Shown here in pieces: positions 16,470 through 25,926 of a stretch of 64,000 bases of DNA. The notes below the pieces were generated by a model, which worked only from the letters and a program-made list of their open reading frames with translations, did no database searches and had not been told where the DNA came from. The stretch comes from Oleiharenicola lentus (GTDB taxonomy: Bacteria > Verrucomicrobiota > Verrucomicrobiia > Opitutales > Opitutaceae): assembly GCF_004118375.1 (NCBI RefSeq), contig NZ_SDHX01000002.1, forward strand, positions 1,105,001 through 1,169,000, given 5' to 3'. The translations under genes were made by a program, and so were the position numbers. Position 1 is the stretch's first letter; each line of letters begins with the position of its first letter.

Positions 16470-17597
16470 ATGCCCCACCGACCCCACATCGTTCTCGCGG
16501 ATGACCTGACCGGCGCGGCCGAGATCGCGGCCATCGCCCACGAAGCGGGCCTGCGCGCGGTCGTGCTCACCCACCTGCCGACCGTGCCCATCGCGGCCGA
16601 CGTGCTCGTCTTCGACACCGATTCGCGCCTCCTCGCGCCCGCCGCCGCCGCCCGCAAGGTCGGCGCCTGGGCCAAGTGCCTCGCGCATACGCCGCACCGG
16701 GGTTTCTTCCTCAAGGTGGACTCCGTCCTCCGCGGCTCCGTGCTGGTCCACGCCACCGCCACCGCCCGCGCGCTCGGCCGGCACCGCACGCTGCTGTTGC
16801 CCGCGAACCCCTCGCTCGGCCGCACCATCCGCGACGGCCGCTACGCCGTGCAGGGCGTGCCGCTGCACGAAACCGCCTTCGCCCGCGACCCTCACCACCC
16901 GCGCACGAGCGCCGATGTCCGCGTGTTGCTCGGTCGCGCGCCCCGCACCCCCGTCGTCAGCCTGCCGCCGTCCACCAGCCGCCTGCCGGACCACGGCGTC
17001 GCGGTCGGCGACACCACCTCGCCCGCCGATGTCCGCCATTGGACGGATCTGCTGGACTCCGTGACGCTGCCCGCGGGCGGCGCCGATTTCTTCCGGGCCT
17101 GGCTCAGGTCGCAGGGCCCCTCGCGCCACGCCCGCGCCCGCGCGTCGCGCCTCGTTGGCCCCGCGCTTTTCCTGCACGGCTCCGCCATGGCGACGAACGG
17201 CTCGCGGCTGCTCCGGTTCCGCGGACAACAGGCCCCCACCGTCGCCCGCGTCGCCGCCGCGCTGCAGCGTCACGGCGCCGTCGCCGTCGCTCCGCCCGAT
17301 GCACGGCTGGCCGGACGTGACGCGCCGGCCGCCCTGGCCCGCGGTTTTGCGGACCTCGCCTGGAAGCTGCACGCCCAACACGCCTTCACCCACCTGCTGA
17401 TCGCAGGCGGCGCCACCACGGCGGCCGTGTTGTCCGTGCTGGGCTGGACCGACCTCGAGGTCATCCGCGTCTGGGGGCCGGGCGCGGTCACCCTCCGGCC
17501 GGTGCGCGATCCCGCATTTGCCGTCACGCTCAAACCGGGTAGCTATGCCTGGCCCGCCAACCTCCGCCGCGCCCTGCCCGCCGGCCTCTTCGACTGA
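16470..17597 (+). CDS. DUF1537 four-carbon acid sugar kinase family protein
   Basis: 375-residue cytoplasmic ATP-dependent kinase. The N-terminal substrate domain starts IVLADDLTGAAEIA (ADDLTGA block), followed by FLKVDSVLRGSV (the family KxDSxLRG motif) and LLPANPSLGRTI. The C-terminal nucleotide domain has LLIAGGATTAAVL near residue 310 and a VWGPGAVTLRP loop near the end. The DUF1537 family includes D-threonate and D-erythronate kinases that work with PdxA2 dehydrogenases, and a PdxA-like gene follows after 4 nt. ATG 16470 is chosen as it starts the conserved domain. Somewhat shorter than typical family members (about 420). Confidence 0.87.
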   Translation: MPHRPHIVLADDLTGAAEIAAIAHEAGLRAVVLTHLPTVPIAADVLVFDTDSRLLAPAAAARKVGAWAKCLAHTPHRGFFLKVDSVLRGSVLVHATATARALGRHRTLLLPANPSLGRTIRDGRYAVQGVPLHETAFARDPHHPRTSADVRVLLGRAPRTPVVSLPPSTSRLPDHGVAVGDTTSPADVRHWTDLLDSVTLPAGGADFFRAWLRSQGPSRHARARASRLVGPALFLHGSAMATNGSRLLRFRGQQAPTVARVAAALQRHGAVAVAPPDARLAGRDAPAALARGFADLAWKLHAQHAFTHLLIAGGATTAAVLSVLGWTDLEVIRVWGPGAVTLRPVRDPAFAVTLKPGSYAWPANLRRALPAGLFD

Positions 17598-17601
17598 TCC
17601 C

Positions 17602-18609
17602 ATGTCCGGTCTCCCCCTCCTCGCGATCACGCTCGGCGATCCCGCCGGCACCGGCCCCGAGCTGCTCACCAAGGCCCTCGTGCTGCCCGAGGTGCGCGCC
17701 CTCTGCCGCCCGCTTGTCATCGGCGACGCCGCCGTCTTGGCGAAAGCCTGCGCCTACACCGGCTCGGCCGCCCGCGTGCGTGGCTTCAGCTCACCCGAAG
17801 AAGCCCAGTTCGCCGACGGCGAGATTGCCGTCCACGACCTGAAAAACGTGGACCTCGCCCGCCTGCAACTCGGCAAGGCCGACCCGCGGTGCGGCCACGC
17901 GGCCTACGAATACGTAAAGACCGCCGCCGAGCTCGCGCTCGCCGGACGCGTCGGCGGCATCGTCACCTCCGCCATCAACAAGGCTGCACTCAACGCCGCC
18001 GGCCACCACTTCGACGGCCACACCGGCCTGCTCGCCGAGGTCTGCAAGGCACCCGGCGCGACCATGATGCTCGTGGCCGACAAGCTCCGCGTGAGTCATG
18101 TCTCCACCCACGTCTCGCTCCGCCAGGCCATCGACCGCGTGCGCCCCGAGCGCATCGTCAAGGTGCTCCAGCTCACGAATGCCGCCGTGCAGCGCCTCGG
18201 CATCGCGCAGCCCAAGCTCGCCGTCGCCGGCCTCAACCCGCACGCGGGCGAGGGCGGCCTGTTCGGCGACGAGGAGGAGAAATTCATCAAGCCCGCGATC
18301 GAGCAGGCCCGCGCGCTCGGGCTCGACGTGAGCGGCCCGTGGCCGGGCGACACGATTTTCTTCCGCGCCTCCCAGGGCGAGTTCGACGGCACGGTCGCGA
18401 TGTTTCACGACCAGGGCCACGTCGCCGCCAAGATGCTCGGCATCTGGCGCGGCGTAAACGTCACCCTCGGCCTGCCCATCATCCGCACCTCGGTGGAGCA
18501 CGGCACGGACTTCGCCAACGCCGGCACCGGCCGCGGCGACCCGCGCAGCCTCGTGGAAGCCATCAAGCTCGCCGCCGCGCTGGCGCGCAACCCCTCCGCC
18601 AGAGTGTAA
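17602..18609 (+). CDS. pdxA2: 4-hydroxythreonate-4-phosphate dehydrogenase family (PdxA2-like)
   Basis: 335-residue metal- and NAD-dependent beta-decarboxylating dehydrogenase. It has the ITLGDPAGTGPE N-terminus and the three metal-ligand His contexts: GHHFDGHTGLLAE, LNPHAGEGG and HDQGHVAAKM. In the D-threonate/D-erythronate pathway it oxidises the 4-phosphate made by a DUF1537 kinase and yields dihydroxyacetone phosphate. The adjacent DUF1537 gene supports this over pyridoxal biosynthesis. It begins 4 nt after the kinase stop. Confidence 0.87.
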   Translation: MSGLPLLAITLGDPAGTGPELLTKALVLPEVRALCRPLVIGDAAVLAKACAYTGSAARVRGFSSPEEAQFADGEIAVHDLKNVDLARLQLGKADPRCGHAAYEYVKTAAELALAGRVGGIVTSAINKAALNAAGHHFDGHTGLLAEVCKAPGATMMLVADKLRVSHVSTHVSLRQAIDRVRPERIVKVLQLTNAAVQRLGIAQPKLAVAGLNPHAGEGGLFGDEEEKFIKPAIEQARALGLDVSGPWPGDTIFFRASQGEFDGTVAMFHDQGHVAAKMLGIWRGVNVTLGLPIIRTSVEHGTDFANAGTGRGDPRSLVEAIKLAAALARNPSARV

Positions 18610-18636
18610 CGTCATCTGTTACCAGTTCCCCCCGCC

Positions 18637-20538
18637 ATGAACTCGCCCCACACCCCGCCCTTTCGGGCACCCCTCTCCAGAGGGGATCTAAGGCAGCGCT
18701 GCCAGGATTTGGGTCCCCGCTGGAGAGGGGTGGCGCGGCGCGCCGGGGTGTGGCGATTGGTTGCCGCCATGTTGCTTCCGTTTGCTCCGCTCTCCGCCGA
18801 GCCGCCCGTGCGCTTCACCGGCTCGCTCGACGTGGCGCCGACGGCGGACGGTGGGCTGCGGCCGGTCGTCGGGGTGCAGAACATCCAGGTCTATCGCGCC
18901 AACCGCACCGCGCCCACGCACGCCGACGGCCTGACCGACACCTACCTGCACGCGCCGATGCTCGCCCACTGGCGCGGCCATTTCTATCTGGAATATCTGA
19001 GCGGCCCGCACGCCGAGCACGAGCCGCCCTGCTCGACCTCGCTGACGCGCTCCGCCGACGGCCTCACGTGGGAGGCGCCGCGCGTGGTGTTTCCGGCCTT
19101 CACCCTGCCCGACGGCAAGCAGACGATCGCGCACCAGCGCATGGGTTTCTACGTCGCTCCCGATGGAAGACTCCTCGTCCTCGGTTTCTACGGCCGCTAC
19201 CCCTCGCCCAACGACGGCACCGGCCTCGGCCGCGCGGTGCGCGAGATCCATGCCGACGGCAGTTTCGGCCCGATCTATTTCATTCGCCCCAACGCCAAGA
19301 CCGCTTTTCCCGAGCTCAAGCTGCCCTACCCGCTCTACACCGCCTCGCCGGACCCGGGTTTCGTCGCCGCCTGCGACGCGCTCCTCGCCAACAAGCTGAT
19401 GACCGCGCAGTGGTGGGAGGAGGAGATGCTCGACGAAAGCGGCTTCTACCGCGTCCGCGGCAAGGCCCTGTCCTACGTCACGCGCCCCGACGGCTCCACC
19501 CTCGGCATCTGGAAAAACCGCCTCGTCGCGACCACCGCGGACAAGGGCGAGACGTGGACGCCGACGACCTTCGCCGAGAACCTGCCCAACAACGGCTCGA
19601 AATACTGGCTGCAGCGCACGGCTGACGGCCGTTACGGCCTCGTGCTCAACCCGACGAACCGCAACCGCTACCCGCTCGCGCTCATGACGAGCGCCGACAG
19701 CGCCGAGTTCTCCAACCTCTGGACCGTCCACGCCGAACTGCCTGACCAGCGCTTCGGCGGCTACCTCAAGAACATGGGCCCGCAATACGTGCGCGGCATC
19801 GTCGAGGGCAACGGCACGCCGCCCGACGCCAAGGAGGCCTTCTGGCTCACCTACTCCGTGAACAAGGAGGACATCTGGGTCGCCCGTGTGCCCGTGCCGG
19901 CCACCGCGACCGCCAGCGGCCCCGTGAACGACGATTTTAATTCCGCCACCCCCGGCACGCTGCCCACCGGCTGGAATGTTTACTCGCCCGCGTGGGCGCC
20001 GGTGCGCGTCGCCGCCGAACAAGGCGAGCGCGTGCTGAAACTCACCGACGAAGACCCCTACGACTACGCCCGCGCCGTCCGCGTGTTTCCCGCGAGCCAC
20101 GGCGTGAAGGTTTCGTTCAAGGTCTTCGCCCAGCAGACCAACGCCCGCCTGGAAATCGACCTGCTCGACGGCGCCGGCCTGCGGCCCGTGCGCCTGGCCT
20201 TCGGCGAGGACGGCCGGCTCTGGGCCTGCCATGAGGCGCAGTGGCTCGACGCCGGCGCCTACACCGCCGGCCAGTGGCACACCTTCGAGCTGGAGATCCC
20301 CGCCGATCCCAACGCCGACCGCTGCGCCGTGCTCGTGAACGGCCAGTCCCCGCTCCCGCGTCCGGCCTTCTTCACCGATCCCGTCGCCACGATCGAGCGC
20401 CTGTCGTTCCGCACCGGCCCGCACCGCGAGCGCGGCTACGGCGGCCGCGACCTCCCCGGCGCCGACCAGAAGGCCCCCGCCGCCACCTTCCTCATCGACG
20501 ACGTCATCATCGAGCCCGTCGCGGCGAAGAAGGAGTAA
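18637..20538 (+). CDS. Secreted beta-propeller hydrolase with C-terminal concanavalin-like domain
   Basis: 633 residues. After an export signal (GVWRLVAAMLLPFAPLSA) comes a sialidase/BNR-like six-bladed propeller (SLTRSADGLTWEAPRVVF, GIWKNRLVATTADKGETWTP, GLVLNPTNRNRYPLAL) up to about residue 425, then a jelly-roll domain beginning NDDFNSATPGTLPTGWNVYSP. It is probably a glycan-active enzyme; no catalytic assignment is made. ATG 18637 lies 27 nt after pdxA2. Residues about 5-40 are encoded by a family B palindromic repeat, the same arrangement as in the GH78 gene, and an internal Met (MLLPFAPLSA) could also start translation. Confidence 0.7.
   Translation: MNSPHTPPFRAPLSRGDLRQRCQDLGPRWRGVARRAGVWRLVAAMLLPFAPLSAEPPVRFTGSLDVAPTADGGLRPVVGVQNIQVYRANRTAPTHADGLTDTYLHAPMLAHWRGHFYLEYLSGPHAEHEPPCSTSLTRSADGLTWEAPRVVFPAFTLPDGKQTIAHQRMGFYVAPDGRLLVLGFYGRYPSPNDGTGLGRAVREIHADGSFGPIYFIRPNAKTAFPELKLPYPLYTASPDPGFVAACDALLANKLMTAQWWEEEMLDESGFYRVRGKALSYVTRPDGSTLGIWKNRLVATTADKGETWTPTTFAENLPNNGSKYWLQRTADGRYGLVLNPTNRNRYPLALMTSADSAEFSNLWTVHAELPDQRFGGYLKNMGPQYVRGIVEGNGTPPDAKEAFWLTYSVNKEDIWVARVPVPATATASGPVNDDFNSATPGTLPTGWNVYSPAWAPVRVAAEQGERVLKLTDEDPYDYARAVRVFPASHGVKVSFKVFAQQTNARLEIDLLDGAGLRPVRLAFGEDGRLWACHEAQWLDAGAYTAGQWHTFELEIPADPNADRCAVLVNGQSPLPRPAFFTDPVATIERLSFRTGPHRERGYGGRDLPGADQKAPAATFLIDDVIIEPVAAKKE
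18650..18751. repeat. Palindromic repeat, family B (copy 2), in frame in secreted hydrolase gene
   Basis: Ends ACACCCCG and CGGGGTGT, with internal CCCCTCTCCAGAGGGG and GGAGAGGGG arms. It matches the element at 2331-2427 and, like it, sits between start codon and signal peptide. Confidence 0.75.
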
Positions 20539-20562
20539 CCCTTTCCCTGCCATCCCCGTTCC

Positions 20563-20645
20563 GTCATCCTGAGCCGTGCGAAGGATCCAAGCGCGAGGCG
20601 CAACTCAGTCGTTCACCTTGGATCCTTCGCTCCGCTCAGGATGAC
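20563..20645. repeat. Family A palindromic repeat (copy 5)
   Basis: GTCATCCTGAGCCGTGCGAA ... TCGCTCCGCTCAGGATGAC, directly downstream of the propeller hydrolase stop. Confidence 0.85.
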
Positions 20646-20659
20646 ACGCTGCGCCGCCC

Positions 20660-20885
20660 TCCTTCTTTCTCTTTCTCTTAATCTTTCTCTTTCTCCCCCA
20701 GTCCTGCACCCCGCTGAACCAACGACCAAGAGAAAGAGTCAGCCCCCATACGCCATCTGATTTCCGACCTCTGACATCTGACCTCTGACTTCTGATTTCC
20801 GCTTTCTTCCCTCCTCCGGCCTCCAGCCTCCGTTCTCCTTCCCCCTTCTCCCCTTCTCCCCGCTCCCTGCTCCCTTCCGCACCCC
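20660..20885 (+). repeat. Polypyrimidine low-complexity leader before SSS symporter
   Basis: About 225 nt dominated by C and T on the plus strand: CTTTCTCTTTCTC units, then ACCTCTGACATCTGACC-like units, then CTCC-rich sequence ending immediately before the ATG at 20886. No Shine-Dalgarno is visible. Similar tracts precede qor (33.7-33.87 kb) and fill 34.9-35.07, 36.77-37.04 and 37.84-38.12 kb. Confidence 0.7.
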
Positions 20886-22436
20886 ATGCCCCATCTCCAC
20901 TGGTTGGACGTCACCGTCCTGATCCTCTACTTCGCCGGCATCGCGGCCCTGACCCTCAAGGCCACGAAGCGCAACCAGACGGCCGAGGATTACTTCGTCG
21001 CCGGACGCTCCATGCCGGCCTGGGCGGTGGCGATGGCGATGATGGCCGCGCTCATCAGCAGCAACACCCTCGTCGGCCACCCGGCCACGGCCTACCAGAA
21101 GGGCCTCATCCTTTTGCTCGGCAGTTTCACGCTGCCGCTCGTGCTCCTCTTCGTGGCCCGCGTGATCGTGCCGTTTTACCGCAACGTCGTCGGCATGAGC
21201 GCGTATGAATATCTCGGTGCGCGCTTCGGCATCGGCGGACGGCTCTACGCCTCGGGCTGTTTCATCGGCGACCGGCTCTTCGACGTGGGCGTGACCATGC
21301 TCACCACCGCCGTGCCGGTCTGCGTGATGACCGGCTGGGATCTGCAGTCGGTCATCATCGGCATGGCCGTGTTCACCGTCGCCTATACCATGATCGGCGG
21401 CATGGAGGCCGTCGTCTGGACGAGCGTCGTGCAGGGCCTGATCTTCGTGGCCGCGGCCTTTCTCATCGTTGCGCGGCTGATCTTCGCCCCCGAGTGCGGG
21501 CCGACGGGTGCGGTCATCGGCGCGGCGTGGGACGCCGGCAAGTTCTCCCTCGGCAACTTCGACTTCTCCTGGGCCGGGCTCTTCGACGCCAGCCTCACGC
21601 CCCAATGGCTGCTGCTGCTCGCCTACACCGCCAACTGGGCGCGGCGCTACATCGCCGACCAGCACATGGTGCAGCGCTACCTCATCGCCAAGTCCGACGC
21701 CGACGCCAGCCGCGGCGCGCTCTGGAACGGCCTGCTCTGCGTGCCGGTCTGGGCCCTCTTCATGGTCATCGGTTCCCTGCTCTACGGCTACTACACGCTC
21801 AGCGGCGCGCCGGCGCCCGCCGTGAGCGACGAGGTCGTGCCGCACTTCATCGTGAACCACCTGCCGACCGGCATCATCGGCCTGATGCTCGCGGCCATTC
21901 TCGCCGCCTCGATGTCGTCGATCAGCCCCGACCTCAACAGCATCGCGACGGCGTTCACGGCGGACATCGTCGGCCACTTCAAGCCCGGTCTCTCCGACCG
22001 CGCGCGCCTGCGCTCCGGCCGCCTCGGCGTGGCGCTCTTCGGTCTCCTCGCCATCGGCGTCGCCCTCGTCATGGCCCCCAAGGGCGGGGCCGCGACCATC
22101 ATGGAGCGCGCGGTCACCGTCGCCGCGATCCTCTCCGGCGGCATGCTCGGCCTGTTCTTCCTCGGCTTCTTCACGCGCACCGCCACGCGCCAAGGCTGCT
22201 ATGCCGGCCTCGTCGCCTGCGCCGTCTTCACGACCTGGGGCACGCTCACCTCCGGCAAACAGCCGATGGTGGACCTTGGTTTCAACTTCCCGCTCAACCC
22301 GATCCTCATCGGCATTCTCGGCCATCTCGTTGTCTTCGGCGTCGGCTACGCCTGGAGCCGCGCGTTCGGCGGCCATGTGCCGGCCGACATCGAACGCCTC
22401 ACGTTCCGGCGTGCCGGCAGAAATCCGTCGGCATGA
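20886..22436 (+). CDS. Sodium:solute symporter (SSS family)
   Basis: 516-residue inner-membrane Na+-coupled transporter. Family landmarks are the N-terminal helix after MPHLHWLDVTVL, RNQTAEDYFVAGRSMPAWAV, SSNTLVGHPATAY and many later hydrophobic helices with SMSSISPDLNSIATAF. It shares the fold but not close sequence with the symporter at 3507-5006, so the two loci probably import different sugars. It lies downstream of the sugar-acid operon and upstream of the GH67-type hydrolase. The leader is pyrimidine-rich with no ribosome-binding motif. Confidence 0.9.
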   Translation: MPHLHWLDVTVLILYFAGIAALTLKATKRNQTAEDYFVAGRSMPAWAVAMAMMAALISSNTLVGHPATAYQKGLILLLGSFTLPLVLLFVARVIVPFYRNVVGMSAYEYLGARFGIGGRLYASGCFIGDRLFDVGVTMLTTAVPVCVMTGWDLQSVIIGMAVFTVAYTMIGGMEAVVWTSVVQGLIFVAAAFLIVARLIFAPECGPTGAVIGAAWDAGKFSLGNFDFSWAGLFDASLTPQWLLLLAYTANWARRYIADQHMVQRYLIAKSDADASRGALWNGLLCVPVWALFMVIGSLLYGYYTLSGAPAPAVSDEVVPHFIVNHLPTGIIGLMLAAILAASMSSISPDLNSIATAFTADIVGHFKPGLSDRARLRSGRLGVALFGLLAIGVALVMAPKGGAATIMERAVTVAAILSGGMLGLFFLGFFTRTATRQGCYAGLVACAVFTTWGTLTSGKQPMVDLGFNFPLNPILIGILGHLVVFGVGYAWSRAFGGHVPADIERLTFRRAGRNPSA

Positions 22437-22486
22437 AAACACGTATGAACACCAACAGACAAGAAGGACACCTCACTCCCGCCACC

Positions 22487-22569
22487 GTCATCCTGAGCCG
22501 TGCGAAGGATCCAGTCGGTCGGCGGATGCACGTCCTTTCCCTTGGATCCTTCGCACGGCTCAGGATGAC
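22487..22569. repeat. Family A palindromic repeat (copy 6)
   Basis: GTCATCCTGAGCCGTGCGAA ... TCGCACGGCTCAGGATGAC in the gap between the SSS symporter and the GH67-type gene. Confidence 0.85.
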
Positions 22570-22642
22570 GCTTCGGGGGAATTTTCTGATTCGAGCCCAG
22601 TAGTGTTCTTTCGTGGTTAAACCAAGTCGCTCCGCTTCTTCC

Positions 22643-25207
22643 ATGATTCCATTCCCTTCGCTCCGTTCCTGCCTGTTGTTCGCCGGTCTGCTTGCTGCCA
22701 CGGGGCCCGCGCGCGCCGCCGTCGAGGCCCCCGCCGACGCCTCGCCGCGCATCCGCTACGGCATCGAGCGCCTGCAGCGCGCGCTGCCCGCCCAGGCGCC
22801 GCACATCATCGTGCGCAAGGAAACCGGCGTCGCCCCGAAGGAAGGCTTCATCCTCGCTTCCGCCGCCGACGGCACGATCACGCTCACCGGTGCCGACGAC
22901 TCCGGCGTCCTTTACGGCTGCCTGGAGCTCGCCGAGCGCCTGCGCTCGGGCTGGCCCAAGGGACCGCAGCAAATCTCCGACGCCCCCGTCATGGTCCTCC
23001 GCGGCCCCTGCATCGGCATGCAAAAGACCTACTACCTCCCCGGCCGGAAGGTTTACGAATATCCCTACACGCCTGAGGAGTTCCCGTTCTTCTACGACAA
23101 GGCTTACTGGACCGAATACCTCGACCACCTCGCCGACCTGCGGATGAACACGCTCTACCTGTGGAACGGCCATCCTTTCGCCTCGCTCGTGCGGCTCCCC
23201 GACTACCCCGAGGCCGTCGAGGTCAGTGACGAGGTCTTTGCCAAGAACGTCGAGATGTTCCGCTGGCTCACCGCCGAGTGCGACCGCCGCGGCATCTGGC
23301 TCGTGCAGCAGTTCTACAGCATCCTCATCTCCAAGCCGCTCGCCGAAAAGCACGGCCTCGATTCCCAGCTCCACGCGTGGAACGACCTCGCCGCCGACTA
23401 CACGCGCAAATCCATCGCCGCCTTCGTCCGCGAGTTCCCCAACGTCGGCCTCATGCCCTGCCTCGGCGAGGCCCTCCAGGAACAGAACGCGCAGACGCGT
23501 TGGATGACCGACGTCATCATCCCGGGCGTGAAGGACGGCATGGCCGCGGCCGGCCTGACCAAGGAGCCGCCGATCGTCCTCCGCACCCACGCCACCGACG
23601 CGACCAAGGTCATGCCCGAGGCGCTGAAGGGCTACAAAAACCTCTACACCGAGGCGAAGTTCAACGGCGAGTCGCTCACCACCTGGGAGCCGCGCGGCGT
23701 GCGCCAGCAGCTCCACCTCACGATGAGCCAGGTCGGCTCCACCCACCTCGCCAACGTCCACATTTTGGCCAACCTCGAACCCTTCCGCTACGGCGCGACC
23801 GAGTTCATCCAGAAATCCGTCCTCGCCATGCGCGACCGCCTCGGCGCGCACGGCCTGCACCTCTACCCGCTCTTCTACTGGGACTGGCCCGTCTCGCCCG
23901 ACATCACGCCGACCCCCCTCAAGCAATGGGAACGCGACTGGATCTGGTTCGAGGCCTGGGCCCGCTACGCGTGGAACCCCGACCGCGACCCCATCGCCGA
24001 GCGCGCCCACTGGACGCGGCGCCTCGCCGCGCACTACGGCGCTGACGCCGCGCCGTTCATCCTCGACGCCTACAATGCCGCCGGCGAGTGCGCCCCGCGC
24101 ATCCTCCGCCGCTACGGCATCACCGAGGGCAACCGCCAGACCATGGCGCTCGGCATGACCCTCGACCAGCTGGTCCGCCCCGAGAAATACCGCGAGTTCC
24201 CCGAGCTCTGGGAATCCCAGTCGCCCCCGGGCGAACGCCTCAAGGAATACGCCGAGCGCGCCTGGAAGAAACTCCCGCACGAGGGCGAGACGCCGGTCTC
24301 GATCAACGCCGAGGTGCTCGCCTTTTCCGCCCAAGCCGCCGCCGCCATCGACCGCGCCGCGCCGCTCGTGACGCGGAACCGCGAGGAGTTCAACCGCCTG
24401 CGCAACGACGTCCACGCCATCCGCGCCATGTCGCAGAACTACGTCGCCAAGACCCGGGCCGCCCTGGCCGTGCTGCGCTACGGCTACAGCAAGGACCTCG
24501 CCGACATGGTCCTCGCCGAGGAAAACCTCGCGGAGAGCCTCGTGTATTTCCGCCGGCTCACCGAGCTGACCAAGGACGCCTACAGCGCCGCCAACTCCAT
24601 GCAGACCGCCCAGCGCCGCATCCCCGTCCCCGGCGGCATCGCCGGCAAGCGGGCCAATTACCATTGGACGCAGCTGCTGCCGGTTTACGAGAAGGAGCTG
24701 ACGGAATTCCAGGCCCAGGTCGCCGCGCTGAAAAACCCCGCCGCCGCCCAAGGCCGCACCCACGCCCCGCTGACGCCCGCCGCCTGGAAGCTGCTCACGC
24801 CCGGTCTCAGCACCTACACCGTGCAGGTCGGCAACACCGTCTTTCCCGACGCTCCCGCCGTCTTCACCGCCGTCGCCCCCGAGCTGGAGGGCCTGCAGGG
24901 CATCGGCCTGCGCCGGGGTGAGCCCGACAAGGTGATCGATTTCGAGTGCAGCGAGCCCGTGCGCGTGCTGATCGGCTACTTCCACGACCGCGGCCCCGGC
25001 TGGCGTCAGCCGCCCACGCTGGAAACCGACGCCACCGCCGCCGACCGCGGCGGCGCCGAGCCCTTTATCGTGGACGCCGTGAAGTTCGACGCCCTCCCCG
25101 CCGCCACCGTCCACGCCTTCGACTATCCCGCCGGCCGCCACACCCTCCAGGTCCGCGGCACCGGCACCTACCTGATCCTGGGCATCGTCCGACCCATTGC
25201 TCCGTGA
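22643..25207 (+). CDS. Secreted GH67-type (alpha-glucuronidase-like) hydrolase
   Basis: 854 residues with signal peptide (MIPFPSLRSCLLFAGLLAATGPARAA). An N-terminal alpha/beta domain of the GH67/GH20-associated type (ILASAADGTITLTGADDSGVLYGCLELAERL) precedes a large barrel (LDHLADLRMNTLYLWNGHP, TAECDRRGIWLVQQFYSI, VGLMPCLGEALQEQN) and a helical plus C-terminal beta region ending AGRHTLQVRGTGTYLILGIV. Likely removes uronic acid or a related residue from plant glycans; the exact family is uncertain. Its 3' end is partly duplicated twice downstream (25699-25815 and 26597-26683). Confidence 0.65.
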   Translation: MIPFPSLRSCLLFAGLLAATGPARAAVEAPADASPRIRYGIERLQRALPAQAPHIIVRKETGVAPKEGFILASAADGTITLTGADDSGVLYGCLELAERLRSGWPKGPQQISDAPVMVLRGPCIGMQKTYYLPGRKVYEYPYTPEEFPFFYDKAYWTEYLDHLADLRMNTLYLWNGHPFASLVRLPDYPEAVEVSDEVFAKNVEMFRWLTAECDRRGIWLVQQFYSILISKPLAEKHGLDSQLHAWNDLAADYTRKSIAAFVREFPNVGLMPCLGEALQEQNAQTRWMTDVIIPGVKDGMAAAGLTKEPPIVLRTHATDATKVMPEALKGYKNLYTEAKFNGESLTTWEPRGVRQQLHLTMSQVGSTHLANVHILANLEPFRYGATEFIQKSVLAMRDRLGAHGLHLYPLFYWDWPVSPDITPTPLKQWERDWIWFEAWARYAWNPDRDPIAERAHWTRRLAAHYGADAAPFILDAYNAAGECAPRILRRYGITEGNRQTMALGMTLDQLVRPEKYREFPELWESQSPPGERLKEYAERAWKKLPHEGETPVSINAEVLAFSAQAAAAIDRAAPLVTRNREEFNRLRNDVHAIRAMSQNYVAKTRAALAVLRYGYSKDLADMVLAEENLAESLVYFRRLTELTKDAYSAANSMQTAQRRIPVPGGIAGKRANYHWTQLLPVYEKELTEFQAQVAALKNPAAAQGRTHAPLTPAAWKLLTPGLSTYTVQVGNTVFPDAPAVFTAVAPELEGLQGIGLRRGEPDKVIDFECSEPVRVLIGYFHDRGPGWRQPPTLETDATAADRGGAEPFIVDAVKFDALPAATVHAFDYPAGRHTLQVRGTGTYLILGIVRPIAP

Positions 25208-25260
25208 ACATTCCGGTCCGACCGGTGTCCATTCCAGACCCGGATTGAAACCTGCCGCCC

Positions 25261-25692
25261 ATGAAATCACTGCCCCGGCTCGCCTTACTGTTCCTTGCAC
25301 TTGGCTCCGTTCTCGCCGCCAGCCCGCTGGCGGACAACATCACGGTCGAGGCGCTCATTGTCACCAAGGCGGAACTCCGCCGGCATATGGCGGCCGGGGT
25401 TGACGACACGTTCCGTCCGGCAACTTACGACGAACTCGAGGCCTCACGCGGCGAGGCCCAGCCCGACTATCTGGTGGCGCGTTTTCGCCTGAAGCGCCCG
25501 GGGCACTACTCCGGGGAAGCCGAGGCCCGGATCGACGGTGCCCGGCAGGGCACCAAGCTCAACGTCGTGCTCCATTTCAACAAAGGCTGGGTCGAGTATT
25601 TCATCCCGCTCGACGGCCTGATTTATGGCGGCCGCGGCAAGGAAGGCGGTCCGAAAGTTGCGGTGTCCTGGAACCGCCTTGAAACCAAATAA
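25261..25692 (+). CDS. Small secreted protein of unknown function
   Basis: 143 residues with a clear signal peptide (MKSLPRLALLFLALGSVLAAS). I do not recognise the family. The mature part is mixed alpha/beta in appearance (YLVARFRLKRPGHYSGEAEARIDG, LNVVLHFNKGWVEYFIPLDGLIYGG). It lies 53 nt after the GH67-type gene and is followed within 7 nt by a rearranged copy of that gene's 3' end, so it may have been inserted there. Confidence 0.6.
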   Translation: MKSLPRLALLFLALGSVLAASPLADNITVEALIVTKAELRRHMAAGVDDTFRPATYDELEASRGEAQPDYLVARFRLKRPGHYSGEAEARIDGARQGTKLNVVLHFNKGWVEYFIPLDGLIYGGRGKEGGPKVAVSWNRLETK

Positions 25693-25698
25693 CGGGAC

Positions 25699-25855
25699 CG
25701 CCGCCTGGAAGCTGCTCACGCCCGGCCTCAGCACCTACCCCGCCGGCCACCACACCCGCAAAGTCCGCAACCCCGGCACCGACGTGATCCTCGGCATCGT
25801 GAAACCGTATAAAGGTGGAGGGCACAGCTTCAGCCGTCGCCGAGCCTATGGCTAG
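25699..25855 (+). pseudogene. Rearranged 3'-end fragment of GH67-type gene (copy A)
   Basis: Encodes AAWKLLTPGLSTY, matching the GH67-type gene at about 24779-24820, fused directly to GHHTRK...DVILGIVKP, matching that gene's last 25 codons (about 25132-25198). About 310 nt between the two blocks are missing. The recognisable similarity ends near 25815; the frame stays open to a stop at 25853-25855. No start codon; treated as a recombination remnant. Confidence 0.75.
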
Positions 25856-25926
25856 CAGGCCGCACCGGCCGCGATCCCCGTCTTCCGGCTTGCGCATCGG
25901 GTCGCCGGATATACGGTGTAGATACA

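Noticed and set aside
22346-25300. 984-codon minus-strand ORF over the GH67-type gene
   Set aside because: Gly/Val/Asp-rich composition typical of reverse-strand shadows; the plus strand has a signal peptide and domain motifs.
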